A stretch of 64,000 bases of DNA from Sphingomonas_O antarctica (GCF_965137005.1 NZ_CBCRXM010000003.1:246506-310505), one strand, 5' to 3'. Numbered from the stretch's first letter, positions 44,808 through 56,287 are shown. The notes: a model not told the origin generated them from the letters alone. A program made the numbers and translations.

Positions 44808-45923
44808 GAGCAATTCATTGCGCCGCAGCGGTCCCGGCATCATCGGCGAGTTATAGGCGGCGTGCTCGGCTTTCGCCTCGTGCGGATACCCCTTCAACTG
44901 CAGCCAGGACCGCAGCGCGCCTTCCTTGTTATCGAGCAATGCCTCGGTGCATGAGCCGTTGAAGCGGATCGCTGCCGCGCGGCGCGGCGGGTGGGTTTCC
45001 AGCGTCACACCCTGCGGCGCCGCGGGCAGATCGCCCTTGGCCTTGCCCCCGGGCATCAGGAACCGCATCGTCCAGCCATCCTTGATCGATCCGGCCGTGG
45101 TCACCGGCGTCGTCATCGCCAGCCGCTCACCCGGGCGCGACTTGGCAAAGATATAATCCGCGAGTGTACGGAAGTTACGCTCCATCGCGTCGCGGCGCGG
45201 ACCACGCGAAGACGTCGCGGCGGTCGTCGTCGCCGGATATTCGCGCACTTCGAAATCGCCATCCTGTTCGACCACGCGATAATCCGGCTGCTCGGCGCGC
45301 GAACTGCGCCACAGGAACAGTGCCGCACCAATCCCGGCAATCAGCCCCGCGCCGATCGCAGCGCGCTTTGGCGTCACTTCCGGCATTTCGGGCAGTTTTA
45401 TCTCGGGCACTTTGACGGTCGGCAACTTGCTCGCCACTGCGGTGGCGGCGCCGGTGACGGCAGCTTTGGCTTTCGCGGTCCGCGTTGTGACGACGGCGTT
45501 CGATTTGGCCGTCGCCTTGGGTTTGGCTGCAGTTTTGGGTTTCGCCGCGGCTTTCGGTTTGGCGGTCGCCTTCGGCTTCGCGACGACCTTTGGTGTGGCG
45601 GGTGCTTTTGGAGCGGACGGTGATGCCGCCTTGGCTGGTGTCTTGCTCTTGGCTGGCGCTTTCAGCTTCGCTGCGGTCTCGGCCACTGGAGTCGGTGAGG
45701 CGCTTGCAGTGGCGACTGGCGCTTTCGCCGCTTTCCTGGCGCGCGGCTTGGTCGCGGCGGGGGTGCTCTTCACGGCCGCCGAGGCAGGTGTTGGAGCAGC
45801 CGCAGCCGCCGGTGTTTCGCCTGCCGCCGGTGCGGTCGCCTTCGTCACGCGCTTCGTCGCCGGCTTTTTCGTCGTCGTCGTGCTGCGTCGCGTGCCGCTC
45901 CGCGGTGTCGTGCTGCGCGCCAT
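44787..45923 (-). CDS. SOUL haem-binding domain protein with histone-H1-like tail
   Basis: Residues 1-185 are rich in K, A, P, S and T, with a repeated KPKA pattern near 116-138, resembling histone H1. A membrane helix follows at about 188-205, and then a SOUL/HBP domain from 214 (DYRVVEQDGDFEVREYP) to the end. SOUL proteins bind haem or tetrapyrroles. The order tail-helix-SOUL would place the basic tail in the cytoplasm and the SOUL domain in the periplasm if the helix is oriented that way. The pairing of a histone-like tail with SOUL is unusual to me. Confidence 0.85.
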   Translation of the reverse strand: MARSTTPRSGTRRSTTTTKKPATKRVTKATAPAAGETPAAAAAPTPASAAVKSTPAATKPRARKAAKAPVATASASPTPVAETAAKLKAPAKSKTPAKAASPSAPKAPATPKVVAKPKATAKPKAAAKPKTAAKPKATAKSNAVVTTRTAKAKAAVTGAATAVASKLPTVKVPEIKLPEMPEVTPKRAAIGAGLIAGIGAALFLWRSSRAEQPDYRVVEQDGDFEVREYPATTTAATSSRGPRRDAMERNFRTLADYIFAKSRPGERLAMTTPVTTAGSIKDGWTMRFLMPGGKAKGDLPAAPQGVTLETHPPRRAAAIRFNGSCTEALLDNKEGALRSWLQLKGYPHEAKAEHAAYNSPMMPGPLRRNELLVTLSEG

Positions 45924-45987
45924 GATATACTCCCGTCAGGTTCGCTCATTGAATGATGAGCGAGCGTAACGGTTCCCTCGGGCAGGT

Positions 45988-46671
45988 CTAGCCTTGGGCG
46001 GCCAGACGTCCCGAATACAGCATGCGGCCTTGCCCCAGCATCGCCAGAACCTGCGGCAGCATATGCGGCGCGACGGCGAAACAACCCTGACTGCGGCCCA
46101 GCTTCCCCTGTGTCGCGATCATGTTTTCGCTGACATAGGGTGCGCCGTGGATCACGATGGCGCGGGGTTCGGCCATGTCATTGGTCGCATCGAGGCCGAT
46201 CAGGCGCATCGACTGGCCGTGCTCGCCCTCATAGATGTCGCCCGTGCGGAAGACGCCATCGGACGATGCCTCGCTGTCGGGAATGTTCGAAAATCGCTGT
46301 AGCCAGCCCGAATGCTCGGGGTCCGACCCCTTGCCGTGTGCGACGAGGTAGGCGTTCATCCGGCCGTCGATCAGGTCGACGATGTGAAAGCGCAATTCCT
46401 TCGACTCAACGCTGAAATCCGCGACAGCGATGCGATCGCGCAGCAGGAACTTGTCGGCATGGGTGTTGAGCGCGAGCTTCGCGCGTTCGATGAGCGCGTC
46501 ACGACTGTTCAGCGCGACCATCGGTTGCGCCGGAGCCAGTCCGTAATTGCCCTCGAATTGCGCAACTGTGGCATGCGCCAGCGTCTTCGGCATGAGCGCC
46601 ATGCCCAGACCGAACAAGCCTGCCCCAGCGACCTGGCGGCGCGTAAGAACTTGTTTTCCCATGAAATTCAT
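45988..46671 (-). CDS. L,D-transpeptidase catalytic-domain family protein
   Basis: The 227-residue protein has a Tat-like leader (LTRRQVAGAGLFGLGMALM) and a catalytic region with VIHGAPYVSE and GKLGRSQGCFAVAP, where the cysteine of SQGC is the nucleophile. It belongs to the murein L,D-transpeptidase catalytic-domain group (PF13645). It probably acts on peptidoglycan or its fragments in the periplasm. MGKQ at 46662 is an alternative start. The gene is 12 bases after the small lipoprotein gene. Confidence 0.85.
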   Translation of the reverse strand: MNFMGKQVLTRRQVAGAGLFGLGMALMPKTLAHATVAQFEGNYGLAPAQPMVALNSRDALIERAKLALNTHADKFLLRDRIAVADFSVESKELRFHIVDLIDGRMNAYLVAHGKGSDPEHSGWLQRFSNIPDSEASSDGVFRTGDIYEGEHGQSMRLIGLDATNDMAEPRAIVIHGAPYVSENMIATQGKLGRSQGCFAVAPHMLPQVLAMLGQGRMLYSGRLAAQG

Positions 46672-46683
46672 ATGGGAAGCCGC

Positions 46684-47010
46684 CTATTTCCGTTCAACCG
46701 GCACGGTTTCGGCGCCGTTGGTCATGGTATCGGTAGATGCTTCGCGATTGCTCCGCGCGGTCATGCCGGTGGCGTCGGCATCGTCCTGCGTCTGCGCCTG
46801 TTCGTCGACCGACGGGGCGGGCAACGGCGCTTCGGCCGCCATGTTGGCCGCGTTCATCGCATTGTCGATCGGCATCGCGCTTTCGTCCGGCATGATGTTT
46901 TCATACGCATTGTCGGCAACGATATTGACGCTGTTGTCGTCGCTCGGCCCCTCGCGGTGGCATGCGCCAAGCGCCAGGATAGCGACGGACATCATCAAAA
47001 ACTTCTTCAT
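46684..47010 (-). CDS. Small lipoprotein, function unknown
   Basis: The 108-residue protein has a lipoprotein signal (MKKFLMMSVAILALGAC, C17) and a mature part rich in N, A, D, E and M with no fold I can recognise. It overlaps the larger transpeptidase gene by four bases (ATGA) and precedes the smaller transpeptidase gene by 12 bases, so it is probably made with both and may help them at the outer membrane. That role is a guess from context. Confidence 0.7.
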   Translation of the reverse strand: MKKFLMMSVAILALGACHREGPSDDNSVNIVADNAYENIMPDESAMPIDNAMNAANMAAEAPLPAPSVDEQAQTQDDADATGMTARSNREASTDTMTNGAETVPVERK

Positions 47011-48482
47011 TGGCCCACCCTGTTCATCGCGACCGCCGTCGCCGTTTCCGCACGCTTCGAAGACGCGGCGATCTTGCCCGCGAGCAACTTGTCCCAGTTA
47101 TAAGGATCGTCGCGGAACCCTAACGTCCCGTTAGCATTGGCAAACGCCGTCCAGTAAAGCAGGTAAACGGCGACCCGTTCGGGAAGCGCGACGCGCTGCG
47201 TCTTTCCGGTGTCGATCATCGCCTGAACCTGGCCGCTCAACTTCGGATCGTCCTTCAGCATGAGCTCGGCCAGATCGACCGGCTTCTGCAATCGGACGCA
47301 GCCATGGCTGTCGAGGCGATCGAAACTGTCGAACTTTCCGCGCGACGGCGTGTCGTGGAGGTAGACCGCGAACGGGTTGTCGAAATCGAATTTGAGGCGG
47401 CCCAATGCCGAGGTCGGCCCGGCGGGCTGCACCAGCCGCTCGTTGGGCGGGGTACCAACGATCTTGAACCCTTTCGCGAGGATCGCGGCGCGCCCCTTGG
47501 GCCACAGTTCCTTGGTCGCAATCGACGACGGCACGTTCCACGGCGGGTTCACCACCACCGAATGGATGCTCGATTGCAGCATCGGCGTTTCATTGCCCGG
47601 ACGCCCGGTGACGGCGCGCATCGACGTGACGGGACGGTCGCCCTCGAACACCGTCAGCACGGCGGCGGCGATATTCACCTGCACACGGTGCGTCGGCAAT
47701 TCGCGCGGCAACCAGCGCCAGCGTTCCATATTGGCCATGATCGCCGCGACGCGATCCCCCACCGGCACGTTGAGTGCGGCGAGCGTGTTGGCGTCGAGCC
47801 GGCCGGTCGGATTGAGGCCATAGCGTTTCTGGGTGCGCTGGAGGACGTCGACCAGGCTGCCGCTGGCGCCCGGGTCCTCGATCTGGATGCGGGCAATGAC
47901 GGCGCCGGGTTTCGAACTGGCGGCGAGGATCGGCCAGCCGCCCTTGGCGCGGATCGCCTGATAGGTTTCCAGCCCCTGCTTCAGACCGTCATAACCGGCG
48001 TAAGGCGGGCTCAGATCGTTGAAGAAGCCGGGCAGACGATTGCTCGCCGCGGCGGCGGTGAAATCGGCCTGTGGATCCCATGCCGCGGGACGCAGCGCCC
48101 AGATGCTGAGGTAATCCTGCGTTGCGAGCCGTCCGGTCTTGAGCGCACGGGCGCGATCGAGCGCGGCGCGGACCAAGGCGTCGCCCGACAAAGCGGCGAG
48201 ATCGGTGCGTTGCTGGGCTGAACTGATGCCCAACCCCTCGTTCGGCCCTTGCGCCAGCCAGGCCCGCACCTGCTCTTCTTGCCTGGTGCTGATTTTGGGC
48301 AGCGGCATTGGCGGAGGAGGCGGCGGGAGGATCGACGCGGGTGGCGGCAATGTGCCGGGCGCGGCGTCGGGCGCGCTGGTCGGCGGCGTCTCCTTTGGCG
48401 TGACCGGCACCGCCTGCGGCATCTGCGCATAGGCTTGCGTGGCGAGAAGGGTGAGCGATACCAGGAGGTTGCGGGGTTTCAT
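47007..48482 (-). CDS. L,D-transpeptidase, YcbB/LdtD type
   Basis: The 491-residue protein has a signal peptide (NLLVSLTLLATQAYA), a proline-rich stretch, a peptidoglycan-binding region near 225-265 (KRYGLNPTGRLDANTLAALN), and the YkuD catalytic domain with HDTPSRGKFDSFDRLDSHGCVRLQKP, the cysteine in SHGC being the nucleophile. The layout matches YcbB/LdtD, which makes 3-3 crosslinks in peptidoglycan. ATG 48482 begins the signal; ATG 48503 adds seven residues. It heads the unit with the lipoprotein and the second transpeptidase. Confidence 0.9.
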   Translation of the reverse strand: MKPRNLLVSLTLLATQAYAQMPQAVPVTPKETPPTSAPDAAPGTLPPPASILPPPPPPMPLPKISTRQEEQVRAWLAQGPNEGLGISSAQQRTDLAALSGDALVRAALDRARALKTGRLATQDYLSIWALRPAAWDPQADFTAAAASNRLPGFFNDLSPPYAGYDGLKQGLETYQAIRAKGGWPILAASSKPGAVIARIQIEDPGASGSLVDVLQRTQKRYGLNPTGRLDANTLAALNVPVGDRVAAIMANMERWRWLPRELPTHRVQVNIAAAVLTVFEGDRPVTSMRAVTGRPGNETPMLQSSIHSVVVNPPWNVPSSIATKELWPKGRAAILAKGFKIVGTPPNERLVQPAGPTSALGRLKFDFDNPFAVYLHDTPSRGKFDSFDRLDSHGCVRLQKPVDLAELMLKDDPKLSGQVQAMIDTGKTQRVALPERVAVYLLYWTAFANANGTLGFRDDPYNWDKLLAGKIAASSKRAETATAVAMNRVGQ

Positions 48483-48513
48483 CGGGTAAACCTTAACACG
48501 CATGGCGATTGAA

Positions 48514-51500
48514 CTACAGATTAAGCAGCGACGGATCGCCGCCTTGCGCCGCAATATTCACGCTGATCGCGCGCTCGACCGCATAACGCAGTAAGGCGTG
48601 CGGCCCGCCCGCTTTGGGACCGGTGCCCGAAAGCCCTTCGCCGCCAAAGGGTTGCACCCCCACGACCGCACCAATGATAGAGCGGTTGACGTAGATATTG
48701 CCTGCGGGAACGAGCTCCTGAACCTCTTCCGCGAACCGGTCGATACGGCTGTGAACGCCGAGCGTCAGGCCATAACCGCGCGCCGCCAGTTTTCCCGCAA
48801 CCTGCGCCAGATCGGCGGAATCGTAGCGATAGACGTGGAGGATCGGGCCGAACACTTCACGCTCGAGGAAATCGGGCGACGGGACTTCGGCAATGACCGG
48901 GCCGAAATAATGGCCGGGGCGGTCGCCGATGTCCTTTTTGTAGAGGACTTTGGCATCGCGCCGCAGCCGCGCCTCATGCTCCTCGAGCATCTTCTGCGCG
49001 TCGGCATCGATTACCGGGCCGATATCGGTCGAGGGGTCGGCGGGGTCGCCAACGACTGCCGCGTCGAGCGCGCCCGACAAGGCCTCGATCAACGCATCGG
49101 CGCTGTCATGCGGTACATAGAGACAGCGCAGCGCCGAGCAGCGCTGCCCCGCCGAACCGAACGCCGAAGCGACGACGTCGTCGACGACCTGTTCCTTGAG
49201 CGCCGTCGTATCGACGAACATGCCGTTGAGGCCACCGGTCTCCGCAATGAACGGCAGGATCGGCCCTTCCCGCGCGGCAATCGTGCGGTTGATCGCCCAA
49301 GCGGTGTCGGTGCCACCGGTGAACGCGACGCCGTTGATCCCGTGATGCGCGACCAAAGCCGCGCCGACCGTCGCGCCGTCGCCCGGGAGCAGCGCCAGCA
49401 GGTCGGGATCGAGTCCGGCCTTGTGGAACAACCGCACCGCCTCCGCCGCAATCAGGGGTGTCTGCTCCGCCGGCTTCGCCAGCACGGCATTGCCCGCCGC
49501 GAGCGCCGCTGCGATCTGGCCAGTGAAAATCGCCAGCGGAAAATTCCACGGGCTGATGCACACGAACACGCCGCGTCCGCGCAGTTCCAGGCTGTTGGTC
49601 TCCCCCGCTGGGCCTTTGAGCATTTCAGGACCGGCAAACTGCTTTTCGGCAAGATGGGCGTAGTAGCGGCAGAAATCGACCGCTTCGCGCACTTCGCTGA
49701 CGGCGTCGTTGAGCGTCTTGCCCGCTTCAGCGGCGAGGATCGCGACCAGCCGGTCGGTATGATTTTCGAGTGTCGCGCCCATCGCCCGCAACACGCGCGC
49801 ACGCCTGTGACCGCGCTGCGCATCCCAACGGGGCTGGGCCTTGCGCGCCAGATTTACGGCGCGGTCGATGTCGGCGGTCGTCGCTTCGGCAGCGTGACCC
49901 AGCATCCGTGACGGATCGGACGGACTGACGACGGGCGCACCGTCGGCACCGGATTTGCCGCCGACGATCGGCCCGGCGGTCAGCCTGTCGAGCACGCGTC
50001 CGGCCCGTGCCGCCCAGCCGCGCTGTTCCAGGATGGAATAGTCGCGCCCGATCGGATTGCGCCGTTCCGCACCGTAAAGATGTTCGGGCGTCGGGATTTT
50101 GGGATGCGGCCCGGGCTGTGCCTCGACCTGCGCGATCGGGTCCTGCACCACCTGATCGGACGGGACGCGCGCATCGAGCAGCGCATGGACGAAGCTGGTA
50201 TTCGCGCCATTTTCCAGCAACCGCCGGACCAGATAGGGCAGCAATTCTTCGTGTCCGCCAACGGGGGCATAGGCGCGGACGGTCACCTGCGCGGCGGACT
50301 TATACAGCGCCTCACCCATGCCATGCAGCCGCTGACACTCGATCCGCGTACCCTTGCGACTCGCCATCGCCAGCACCGCCGCCAGCGTGTGCGCATTATG
50401 CGTCGCGAATTGCGGGTAGAGATCGGGCGACGCCTCGATCAGCGCGTCGGCGCAGACGAGGTAGCTGAGGTCGGTCGCGGGCTTCGTCGTGAACACCGGA
50501 TAATCGGGCCGCCCGGCGATCTGCGCGCGTTTGATTTCCGAATCCCAATAGGCACCCTTGACCAGTCGGACCATGATGCGCCGGCCGGTCTCCCTGGACA
50601 ATTTGGCGAGTTCGGCGATCACCGCGCGCCCGCGCTTTTGATACGCCTGCACGACGACGCCGAGGCCGGTCCAGTCGCCCAGTTCGGGCTCGCGCGCCAG
50701 CCGGTCGACCATCTTGAGCGAGATCACGAGCCGGTCGGCTTCTTCGGCGTCGATCGCGAAATTGAGATCGTGCCTGGCGGCGATCAGCGCCAACCGTTTC
50801 ACGCGCGGATACAACTCCTCCCACACCCGTGCTTCCTGCACCGCTTCGTAACGCGGGCTGAGCGCGGACAATTTGACCGACACGCCGTGGCCGTCTTCGG
50901 GCGTCAGGCCTGGTCCACGCCCGCGCCCCACCGCCTCGATCGCATCCGCATAGATATGCTCGAACCTTTCGGCATCCGCCGCGGTCCGCGCGCCTTCGCC
51001 AAGCATGTCGAAACTGCACATCCAGCCTTCGCGTTTCGACCGCTTCAACGCGGCGTCGATGTCGCGGCCGAGGACGAATTGCTCGCCCATCATCTTGACC
51101 GCCGCGCCGACCGCCTGGCGGATCACGGGCTCGCCCATTCGCGCGGTGAGGCGCTTGAGCCAACCGCCGAGGTCCGCCTTCGCCTCGGGTTCGACGTCGA
51201 TCAGCTTGCCGGTGAGCATCAATCCCCAGGTCGAGGCATTGACGAACAAGTTGTCCGACCCGCCGAGGTGCGAGCCCCAATCGGCATCGCCGATCTTTTC
51301 GGCGATCAACCGGTCGCGCGTGTCGGCGTCTGGCGTTCGCAGCAGCGCCTCCGCCAGGCACATCAGCGCCAGTCCTTCGCGCGTGCCGAGCGAGAATTCC
51401 TGCAGGAAACTCTCGACCACACCTTGCTTCTTGGTCGCCGCGCGCGCGCCCTCGACCATGCGGATCGCGTCGGCGACGATCGATGCGCGTTCGACCCGCG

Positions 51501-51606
51501 AGAGCGGCTGCGCCACGAGCAGTTCGTGCACCGCGAGCGCCTCATCCTGATATTTAAGGTCGTCGAGCGCGTCCCAGCGCGTTGGTTCGGTCAGCATCCA
51601 TGCCAT
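48514..51606 (-). CDS. putA: Bifunctional proline dehydrogenase / glutamate-semialdehyde dehydrogenase PutA
   Basis: The 1030-residue protein has a proline dehydrogenase barrel (about 130-460, with GVSVKLSALSPRYEA and MVRLVKGAYWDSEIKRAQ) and an aldehyde dehydrogenase domain (about 530-1000) with the catalytic cysteine in SAGQRCSALRCLYV. It oxidises proline to glutamate, using FAD then NAD+. There is no N-terminal ribbon-helix-helix, so this form does not repress its own gene. The M20 gene is divergent. Confidence 0.96.
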   Translation of the reverse strand: MAWMLTEPTRWDALDDLKYQDEALAVHELLVAQPLSRVERASIVADAIRMVEGARAATKKQGVVESFLQEFSLGTREGLALMCLAEALLRTPDADTRDRLIAEKIGDADWGSHLGGSDNLFVNASTWGLMLTGKLIDVEPEAKADLGGWLKRLTARMGEPVIRQAVGAAVKMMGEQFVLGRDIDAALKRSKREGWMCSFDMLGEGARTAADAERFEHIYADAIEAVGRGRGPGLTPEDGHGVSVKLSALSPRYEAVQEARVWEELYPRVKRLALIAARHDLNFAIDAEEADRLVISLKMVDRLAREPELGDWTGLGVVVQAYQKRGRAVIAELAKLSRETGRRIMVRLVKGAYWDSEIKRAQIAGRPDYPVFTTKPATDLSYLVCADALIEASPDLYPQFATHNAHTLAAVLAMASRKGTRIECQRLHGMGEALYKSAAQVTVRAYAPVGGHEELLPYLVRRLLENGANTSFVHALLDARVPSDQVVQDPIAQVEAQPGPHPKIPTPEHLYGAERRNPIGRDYSILEQRGWAARAGRVLDRLTAGPIVGGKSGADGAPVVSPSDPSRMLGHAAEATTADIDRAVNLARKAQPRWDAQRGHRRARVLRAMGATLENHTDRLVAILAAEAGKTLNDAVSEVREAVDFCRYYAHLAEKQFAGPEMLKGPAGETNSLELRGRGVFVCISPWNFPLAIFTGQIAAALAAGNAVLAKPAEQTPLIAAEAVRLFHKAGLDPDLLALLPGDGATVGAALVAHHGINGVAFTGGTDTAWAINRTIAAREGPILPFIAETGGLNGMFVDTTALKEQVVDDVVASAFGSAGQRCSALRCLYVPHDSADALIEALSGALDAAVVGDPADPSTDIGPVIDADAQKMLEEHEARLRRDAKVLYKKDIGDRPGHYFGPVIAEVPSPDFLEREVFGPILHVYRYDSADLAQVAGKLAARGYGLTLGVHSRIDRFAEEVQELVPAGNIYVNRSIIGAVVGVQPFGGEGLSGTGPKAGGPHALLRYAVERAISVNIAAQGGDPSLLNL

Positions 51607-51643
51607 CTAGTGGCGCGCGCCATGCCGCGCTAGCACTGCCGCC

Positions 51644-52945
51644 ATGAAGCACATCCTCCTCGCCACCGCCCTGATCGCCGCCCCCGCCATGGCCAAATTG
51701 TCCGCACCCGAAGTGACCATGACCAAGACCGTCGATGCGGACTATGACCGCACCGTCGCGCTCCTCGAAAAACTGGTGAACCAGAATTCGGGCACCCTGA
51801 ATCTTGCCGGCGTCGATGCGGTCGGCAAGATGATGCGCGCCGAATTCGAGCCGCTGGGCTTCACCGTACGCTGGGTGCCGCAGGGTCAGGCCAAGCGTGC
51901 CGGGCATCTGATCGCGACGCATATCGGCAAGGCGGGTACCAAAAAACTCTTGTTGATCGGTCATCTCGACACCGTTTTCGAACCCGACTCGGGGTTCCTC
52001 AAATTCGAGCGTAGCGGCGACATGGCACATGGTCCCGGTGCCGGGGACGACAAGGGTGGCTTGGTCGTGATCGTGTCGGCATTGCGGGCCATGAACGCGG
52101 CGGGGACGCTCAAGGCCGCCAATATCGAAGTCGTGATGACCGGCGACGAAGAGGATTCGGGCGATCCGCTGAGCGTATCGCGCAAGGACCTGATCGAAGC
52201 GGGCAAGCGCGCCGATATCGCTCTGGATTTCGAAGGGCTGGTGGTCATCGACGGGCAGGATTGGGGTTCGATCGCACGGCGCAGCGCAGGGAGCTGGACG
52301 GTCAGCGCGACGGGGACTTCGGCCCATTCGTCGGGCGTGTTTTCCAAAGAGGCGGGCTATGGCGCGATCTACGAATTGGCGCGCATCCTCGACGATTTCC
52401 GCCGCGAGCTGTCCGAGACCAATCTGACGTATAATGTCGGGTTGATCGCGGGTGGCCAGACCGCAACGCTCGACGCCGGGCAGGTTCGCGCCGAAGCGAC
52501 GGGCAAGACCAACATCATTCCACCGATCGCCGTGGCGCGCGGCGATCTGCGTGCGCTCAGCAACGACCAGATCGCGCGGACACAGGCCAAGATGCGCGCG
52601 ATCGTCGCCCGACATCTGCCCGGCACCGGCGCCACGCTCAGTTTCGACGAAGGCTATCCGGCAATGGCGCCGACCCCGGGCAACGCCGCGCTCCTGACCA
52701 AACTCAACGTCGTGAATACCGATCTCGGCCTCAAGGCGATGCCCGCGCTCGATCCGCTCAAGCGCGGCGCGGGCGACATCAGCTTTGTCGCGGGCGATGT
52801 CGATGGACTGGCCGGTCTCGGTACCGATTCATCGGGCGATCACACGCCGCGCGAAACGGTCGATCTGGCGAGCATCCGGCGGCAGGCCAAGCGCGCTGCC
52901 ATCATGATGAGCCGTCTGTCGGCCGAACGCGCTATTGCAAGGTAA
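51644..52945 (+). CDS. M20-family metallopeptidase (carboxypeptidase G2-like), exported
   Basis: The 433-residue protein has a short signal peptide (MKHILLATALIAAPAMA) and the M20 zinc-site order: LLLIGHLDTVFEP, GPGAGDDKGGLVV, MTGDEEDSGDPL and LDFEG, followed by a dimerisation domain and a second catalytic part with GDVDGLAGLG. It cleaves an amino acid from a peptide or acyl-amino acid in the periplasm, and the substrate is unknown. Its 3' end overlaps the convergent LON gene by 14 bases. Confidence 0.9.
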   Translation: MKHILLATALIAAPAMAKLSAPEVTMTKTVDADYDRTVALLEKLVNQNSGTLNLAGVDAVGKMMRAEFEPLGFTVRWVPQGQAKRAGHLIATHIGKAGTKKLLLIGHLDTVFEPDSGFLKFERSGDMAHGPGAGDDKGGLVVIVSALRAMNAAGTLKAANIEVVMTGDEEDSGDPLSVSRKDLIEAGKRADIALDFEGLVVIDGQDWGSIARRSAGSWTVSATGTSAHSSGVFSKEAGYGAIYELARILDDFRRELSETNLTYNVGLIAGGQTATLDAGQVRAEATGKTNIIPPIAVARGDLRALSNDQIARTQAKMRAIVARHLPGTGATLSFDEGYPAMAPTPGNAALLTKLNVVNTDLGLKAMPALDPLKRGAGDISFVAGDVDGLAGLGTDSSGDHTPRETVDLASIRRQAKRAAIMMSRLSAERAIAR

Positions 52946-53564
52946 CCCGGTCTTCGCCGTCGTGGCGGCCGAAGAACTGGAGTAATTGCACGATCGTATC
53001 GCAGCGGTCGGCGAGGCTGTCGGTTTCCAGCAAAGCCTGTTTCGCCGCCGCATCGAACGGTGCGATCTGGGCAATGCCGTTGACCAGAGCTTCGTCATCG
53101 AGCCGCGCGACCGAGTCCCAATCGACGGCATAGCCATGCGCTTCGGCGAACGTGCGGCTCTCGCTTTCGAGACTCGCGCGGCGTCCCAGACTGAGGTTCA
53201 CGTCGTCGGGATCTTCGGGCACGATTTCCGCTTCGATCTGGCGAAAGGCGGTGGTCACCTCAAGCTCGCGGCGCACCTTGAACCTCGCGACCCCTTCCAG
53301 CATCAGATTGTAACGCCCGCCCTCCAGCGCTTCGAACTGCGCGATCCGGCCGACGCATCCCATATCGAACAGCGGGGGCACATCGCCCGCGCCCCGGGGC
53401 TGGATCATGCCGATGCGCCGGTCGCGCGCCATCGCGTCGCTGACCAATGCGCAATATCGCGGTTCGAAAATGTGCAACGGCAAATGCATCCGCGGCAGTA
53501 GCAATGCGCCAGCCAGCGGAAAGACCGACAGCCGCTGGACATCGGTGAGCGCCTCGAAACTCAT
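52932..53564 (-). CDS. LON substrate-binding-domain protein
   Basis: The 210-residue protein is only a Lon N-terminal domain: LSVFPLAGALLLPRMHLPLHIFEPRYCALV, then RIGMIQPRG and GGRYNLMLEGVARFKV. It has no ATPase or protease part. Such stand-alone LON-domain proteins are widespread, and their target is not known. It overlaps the thioredoxin gene by four bases (ATGTGA region), so the two are co-translated. Confidence 0.92.
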   Translation of the reverse strand: MSFEALTDVQRLSVFPLAGALLLPRMHLPLHIFEPRYCALVSDAMARDRRIGMIQPRGAGDVPPLFDMGCVGRIAQFEALEGGRYNLMLEGVARFKVRRELEVTTAFRQIEAEIVPEDPDDVNLSLGRRASLESESRTFAEAHGYAVDWDSVARLDDEALVNGIAQIAPFDAAAKQALLETDSLADRCDTIVQLLQFFGRHDGEDRVTLQ

Positions 53565-54460
53565 GTGAACAACACTGCGGACAACCGCCGCCGCTGCGCC
53601 GAGACCCAAGGGTCCATCAAGCCGACAACGTCGAACAGCTTCAACAATTGCGCACGCGCCGCACCATCGTTCCACTCGCGATCGGCAGCGATGATGTGCA
53701 ATAGATTGTCGGCCGCGCCGTCGCGCTGGCCCGATCCCATCTGGGCGTTGGCGAGTTCGAACCGCGCCTGATGATCGTCGGGATTGGCGGTTACAGCGGC
53801 CTCAAGCGGGCCAAGGTCGCTTGCGGGCACGGCCGTCTTGGCCAGCGCCACGGCGGCGCGCGCACGTTCCAGTGCCGGGTCGTCTGGCGCCCCCGCGAGC
53901 ATGTTTTCCGCTTCCTCGACACGACCCGCAACCACCAGCGCGCGGGCGAGACCACCCAGCGCGGCGAGATTGTCGGGTGCCAGGTCGAGGATTTGCGCGA
54001 AAACGCCAGCCGCACCCTCGCCGTCACCGGCGGACAGCGCCTCCTCCCCGATTGCCAGCAGCGGCTCGATCTGCGCCTGAAGGTCCTGCGCCGCACCCTG
54101 CACGGGAAACTGTTTGAGCAACTGGTCGAGCGTCCGCGTCAGTTGGCCCTCCGACCGCGCGGGTGTCAGGTCGCCGACGATCTGACCCTGGAACACTGCA
54201 TAAACCGTGGGGATCGACTGAATGCGGAATTGCGCGGCGACGACGGGATTCGCGTCAACATCGTATTTGACGAGGGACACGCCCTTCATCGCATAGTCGC
54301 CAGCGACTTTTTCCAGCACGGGACCGAGCGCCTTGCACGGCCCGCACCAGGCGGCGGTGAAATAGAGGATGACCAGCCCGGTCATCGACGGTTCGACCAC
54401 ATCCAGCTTGAACTGGTCGATTGCCGCCTTTTCGTCCGCGCTCATGCCCAGCGTCGCCAA
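53561..54460 (-). CDS. CnoX-like thioredoxin with TPR region
   Basis: The 299-residue protein has a thioredoxin domain with YFTAAWCGPCKALGPVLEKVAGDY (CGPC active site) and the cis-proline SIPTVYAVF, then a helical TPR-like C-terminal half. This is the CnoX/YbbN layout, a redox chaperone linked to GroEL or DnaK. The CGPC motif is intact here, whereas E. coli CnoX has a changed motif. TTG 54460 is used as start because AAGGAG lies nine bases before it; ATG 54445 is an alternative. The LON-domain gene is its downstream partner. Confidence 0.9.
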   Translation of the reverse strand: MATLGMSADEKAAIDQFKLDVVEPSMTGLVILYFTAAWCGPCKALGPVLEKVAGDYAMKGVSLVKYDVDANPVVAAQFRIQSIPTVYAVFQGQIVGDLTPARSEGQLTRTLDQLLKQFPVQGAAQDLQAQIEPLLAIGEEALSAGDGEGAAGVFAQILDLAPDNLAALGGLARALVVAGRVEEAENMLAGAPDDPALERARAAVALAKTAVPASDLGPLEAAVTANPDDHQARFELANAQMGSGQRDGAADNLLHIIAADREWNDGAARAQLLKLFDVVGLMDPWVSAQRRRLSAVLFT

Positions 54461-54600
54461 GTTCGATAACTCCTTGTCCTTGCGCAAACATGGCGACGAC
54501 GGCGCGCTGTGCCAAGGGTTGCGTGTGCGGCAACCCACTGCTAGTGGCGCGCCCCTACCCGGCAGGCAGGCCTATAAGCCGCTTCGCCGATGACGCCAGA

Positions 54601-56285
<1,685 letters not shown>

Positions 56286-56287
56286 GT

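Noticed and set aside
45450..45640. Short tandem DNA repeats suggestive of a CRISPR-like or satellite array
   Set aside because: The repeats are the coding DNA for the KPKA tail of the SOUL protein; no spacers or leader are present.
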